DNA from: Alphaproteobacteria bacterium
Lineage (GTDB): Bacteria; Pseudomonadota; Alphaproteobacteria; Micavibrionales; Micavibrionaceae
DNA length: 7,316 nt
Reading direction: 5' to 3'
Assembly (NCBI GenBank): GCA_030427765.1
Contig: JAUICS010000061.1
Span: forward strand, 1-7,316
This document shows, piece by piece, positions 5,684 to 7,316 of this stretch; position 1 is the stretch's first letter, and every line of letters begins with the position of its first letter. The position numbers and the translations under genes were made by a program. The notes under the pieces were generated by a model, which made no database searches, was not told where the DNA came from, and was given only the letters and a program-made list of their open reading frames with translations.

Positions 5684-6859
5684 TTACCCTGCGTTTGCTT
5701 TGCGTTGATTATGGCCCCAGTTTTGAATACGCTTGCAGGCTTCGATCACGTCATCGGTGGAACCGGCAAAGGAAATACGGATCGTTTTGTTACCGTGGAC
5801 GGTGTCAAAATCAATACCCGGTGTTACTGCAACCTTGATATCATCCAGCATACGCATGCAGTATTCCTCGGTATTATCCGTGATATGGCCGATATCGGCA
5901 TATAGGTAGAATGATCCTTTCACATCCGAAATTTTTGTAATGCCGGCCTTCGGCAGTTCGGTTTTCAGGATTTCGAGGTTTTTCTTATAACGCTGCACAT
6001 ACGTGTCCAGAATTTCCGTGTGGTCGAATACTTTCAGGGCCATATGCTGTGCCAATGTTGGCGGGGCCACAAACATACTTTCGGCCAGGCATTTCATACG
6101 CGCCGTAACCTCCGGCGGTGTGACCGTCCACCCCAGACGCCATCCTGTCATGGCAAAGTATTTGGAGAAGCTGTTTACAACAATCGCGTTGTTTGTGTAT
6201 TTCAAGACGGATTCAACCTCACCGTCAAATACAACGCCGTGGTAAAGTTCATCGGAAATAAGACGAACGCCTTTCTTTTCGCACCACTCAACAACGGCTT
6301 TCAATTCATTCGGCGTTAAAACCGTGCCGGCCGGATTTGATGGACTGGCGATAATCAGACCGTCGATGTCTTCATCAAGCTGTTCCAGAAGTTCTGCCGT
6401 AGGTTGATAATTGGTTTCATCCGTTGTCTGGATTTCAACCGGCTTTAGGCCAAGGGCAATAAGGATATTCCGGTAGGCCGGATATCCGGGCGCGGCAAGG
6501 GCGACCTTATCACCCTCCTCAAAAACGGTCAGGAATGAAAACAAAAATCCGCCCGATGCACCAATGTTGATTGTGACCTGATCGGTTGTGATGTCGATAC
6601 TGTAATGATCGTGGTACCACTGGACAATTCGTTCTTTCAGGGCGGGCATACCTGTGGCCTCGGTATATCCCATCTTTGGGTCTGTATCCAGAAGGTGTTT
6701 GGCATGCGCGATAACCGGCCATGGCGCACCATCGCTTGGCTGCCCGGCCTCCATATGAATAATGTCATCACCCGCACGTTCGCGTTCGTTTGCGATGCGT
6801 AAGAAATCCAATACGCGGAATACGGATATATCGGATCGTTTTGAAATTTTATGTGCCAC
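5684..6859 (-). CDS. Class I/II aminotransferase, aspartate/aromatic type (PLP-dependent)
   Basis: This fold-type I PLP enzyme transfers an amino group between an amino acid and a 2-oxo acid; its substrate is not fixed by sequence. The 391-residue length is typical. The Schiff-base lysine is K233 in NSFSKYFAMTGWRLGW. Other conserved residues are the substrate-loop GQP (39-41), Asn175 in ASPSNPAGT, Asp203 and Tyr206 in ISDELYHG, Arg241, and the carboxylate-binding Arg361 in TIRISFAGS. These place it in the AspC/AT_I subgroup that includes aspartate, alanine and aromatic aminotransferases. The start codon is GTG (6857-6859) with AAGGG six bases before it; the next in-frame ATG is codon 36 and would remove the N-terminal helix. 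With pheA 1.5 kb away, phenylpyruvate or prephenate is a possible acceptor, but that is inference. YggS follows by 10 bases. Confidence 0.95.
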   Translation of the reverse strand: MAHKISKRSDISVFRVLDFLRIANERERAGDDIIHMEAGQPSDGAPWPVIAHAKHLLDTDPKMGYTEATGMPALKERIVQWYHDHYSIDITTDQVTINIGASGGFLFSFLTVFEEGDKVALAAPGYPAYRNILIALGLKPVEIQTTDETNYQPTAELLEQLDEDIDGLIIASPSNPAGTVLTPNELKAVVEWCEKKGVRLISDELYHGVVFDGEVESVLKYTNNAIVVNSFSKYFAMTGWRLGWTVTPPEVTARMKCLAESMFVAPPTLAQHMALKVFDHTEILDTYVQRYKKNLEILKTELPKAGITKISDVKGSFYLYADIGHITDNTEEYCMRMLDDIKVAVTPGIDFDTVHGNKTIRISFAGSTDDVIEACKRIQNWGHNQRKANAG

Positions 6860-6865
6860 GTCTCA

Positions 6866-6870
6866 CCCTT
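6866..6870 (-). promoter_or_regulatory. Ribosome binding site supporting the GTG start of the aminotransferase
   Basis: On the minus strand AAGGG lies six bases before GTG 6859. It decides the start, because no ATG exists nearby in frame. Confidence 0.65.
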
Positions 6871-6902
6871 TATTTTTCGTCTATTGGTAAAAAGAACTGG
6901 AA

Positions 6903-6933
6903 TATAACAAAAAATTTACATCATGACAGTAAA
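6903..6933 (-). promoter_or_regulatory. Control region of the aminotransferase-yggS pair: weak hairpin and -10-like hexamer
   Basis: On the minus strand TTTAC (6929-6933) and GTAAA (6915-6919) form a five-base inverted repeat around nine bases, followed directly by a run of T. A TTATAT hexamer comes a few bases further on. The hairpin and T run could be a weak terminator for the upstream gene that ends at 6942. The TTATAT could be the -10 of an aminotransferase promoter, but no convincing -35 is present. Both readings are tentative. Confidence 0.25.
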
Positions 6934-6941
6934 GAAATGCT

Positions 6942-7316
6942 TTAAGCCGCAAGGAATTTGCGTTTTAGGGCGGCTGGAAGGTTATCAATATGATCAAGCC
7001 GTACAGAATGTCCATCCATCCAGTTTTTAAGCGGCGCTAACCGTTCCTCCTGTTCAATCAAAACATCTATGTATTTTGCAAGGCGCGGAAGGTGATCAAG
7101 ATATCCTGTTTTGCCCTGTTCAATGGCCAGTTTGATATAGGGGTGCCCATCGCTGGTCGGCCGCACCCGCGCCACAAAGCAAGAGCCATCGACCACTGCA
7201 CCCGTATGCTCTACCAAATTAACGATGTTTATATCTGGGCCATCATAAACAGGGGGAGCCGGATGATTGCTACCGGCCGTGAATATTTGCCAATCGCTTA
7301 AAAGCTGTTTTAGAGA
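6942..7316 (-). CDS. Unrecognised protein, C-terminal 124 residues (5' end beyond window)
   Basis: The frame is open from the right edge of the window down to TAA at 6942-6944 and has no ATG near its visible start, so the true start probably lies outside. A TTG at 7215-7217 could begin a 91-residue product, but the frame continues open upstream with protein-like content and no ribosome binding site supports that TTG. The fragment begins SLKQLLSDWQIF, then AGSNHPAPPVYDG, a beta-like stretch (INIVNLVEHTGAVVDGSCFVAR), and a helical, charged C-terminus ending RKFLAA. There is no membrane segment in the visible part. I recognise no family and cannot give a function. It ends 82 bases upstream of the aminotransferase on the same strand. 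Confidence 0.7.
   Translation of the reverse strand, partial: SLKQLLSDWQIFTAGSNHPAPPVYDGPDINIVNLVEHTGAVVDGSCFVARVRPTSDGHPYIKLAIEQGKTGYLDHLPRLAKYIDVLIEQEERLAPLKNWMDGHSVRLDHIDNLPAALKRKFLAA

Noticed and set aside
7215..7217. TTG as the start of a 91-residue protein at 6942-7217
   Set aside because: No ribosome binding site precedes it and the frame stays open with protein-like content to the window edge, so a truncated longer gene is the simpler reading.
1..7316. Mobile element, CRISPR array, tRNA or frameshifted gene
   Set aside because: I saw no transposase, terminal repeats, regularly spaced repeats, tRNA-like fold or interrupted reading frame anywhere. All the major frames are intact.

Overview
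The window looks like chromosomal DNA of a Gram-negative alphaproteobacterium, at a rough estimate of 45-48% GC. The best evidence is a prephenate dehydratase and a membrane-anchored cytochrome c of typical alphaproteobacterial form lying head to head, a neighbourhood seen in many members of that class. I cannot name the genus. A Micavibrio-like or Rhodospirillales-like lineage would fit, but that is a guess. There is no tRNA, rRNA, CRISPR array, insertion sequence or phage gene.

Layout. Positions 1-296 (minus) hold the 5' part of a membrane protein that resembles a bacterial two-TM ion channel, cut by the window edge just at its pore-helix region. Positions 297-514 are a divergent promoter region with a good sigma-70-type promoter facing right. 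Positions 515-1822 and 1900-2976 (plus) encode two unrecognised proteins, each with an N-terminal membrane anchor and a large, presumably cytoplasmic domain. A strong rho-independent terminator lies between them. Positions 2995-3174 (minus) encode a 59-residue protein with a good ribosome binding site. Positions 3244-4158 (minus) are pheA. Positions 4159-4347 are a divergent control region with a perfect FNR/FixK-type box, TTGAT-N4-ATCAA, placed for class II activation of the rightward gene. Positions 4348-4983 (plus) encode a membrane-anchored monohaem cytochrome c. Positions 4996-5673 and 5684-6859 (minus) are a YggS-type PLP-binding protein and a class I aminotransferase, 10 bases apart and probably co-transcribed. 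Positions 6942-7316 (minus) are the C-terminal 124 residues of an unrecognised protein that runs off the right edge.

How the genes fit together. PheA makes phenylpyruvate, which an aminotransferase must convert to phenylalanine. The nearby class I aminotransferase could do this, but its substrate cannot be read from the sequence. The YggS-type protein handles pyridoxal phosphate and sits directly behind a PLP enzyme. The cytochrome probably carries electrons to a terminal oxidase, and its FNR-type box suggests induction at low oxygen. The least explained part is the pair of membrane-anchored proteins at 515-2976. They share a layout and perhaps a distant common origin, and they are the best candidate here for an undescribed system.
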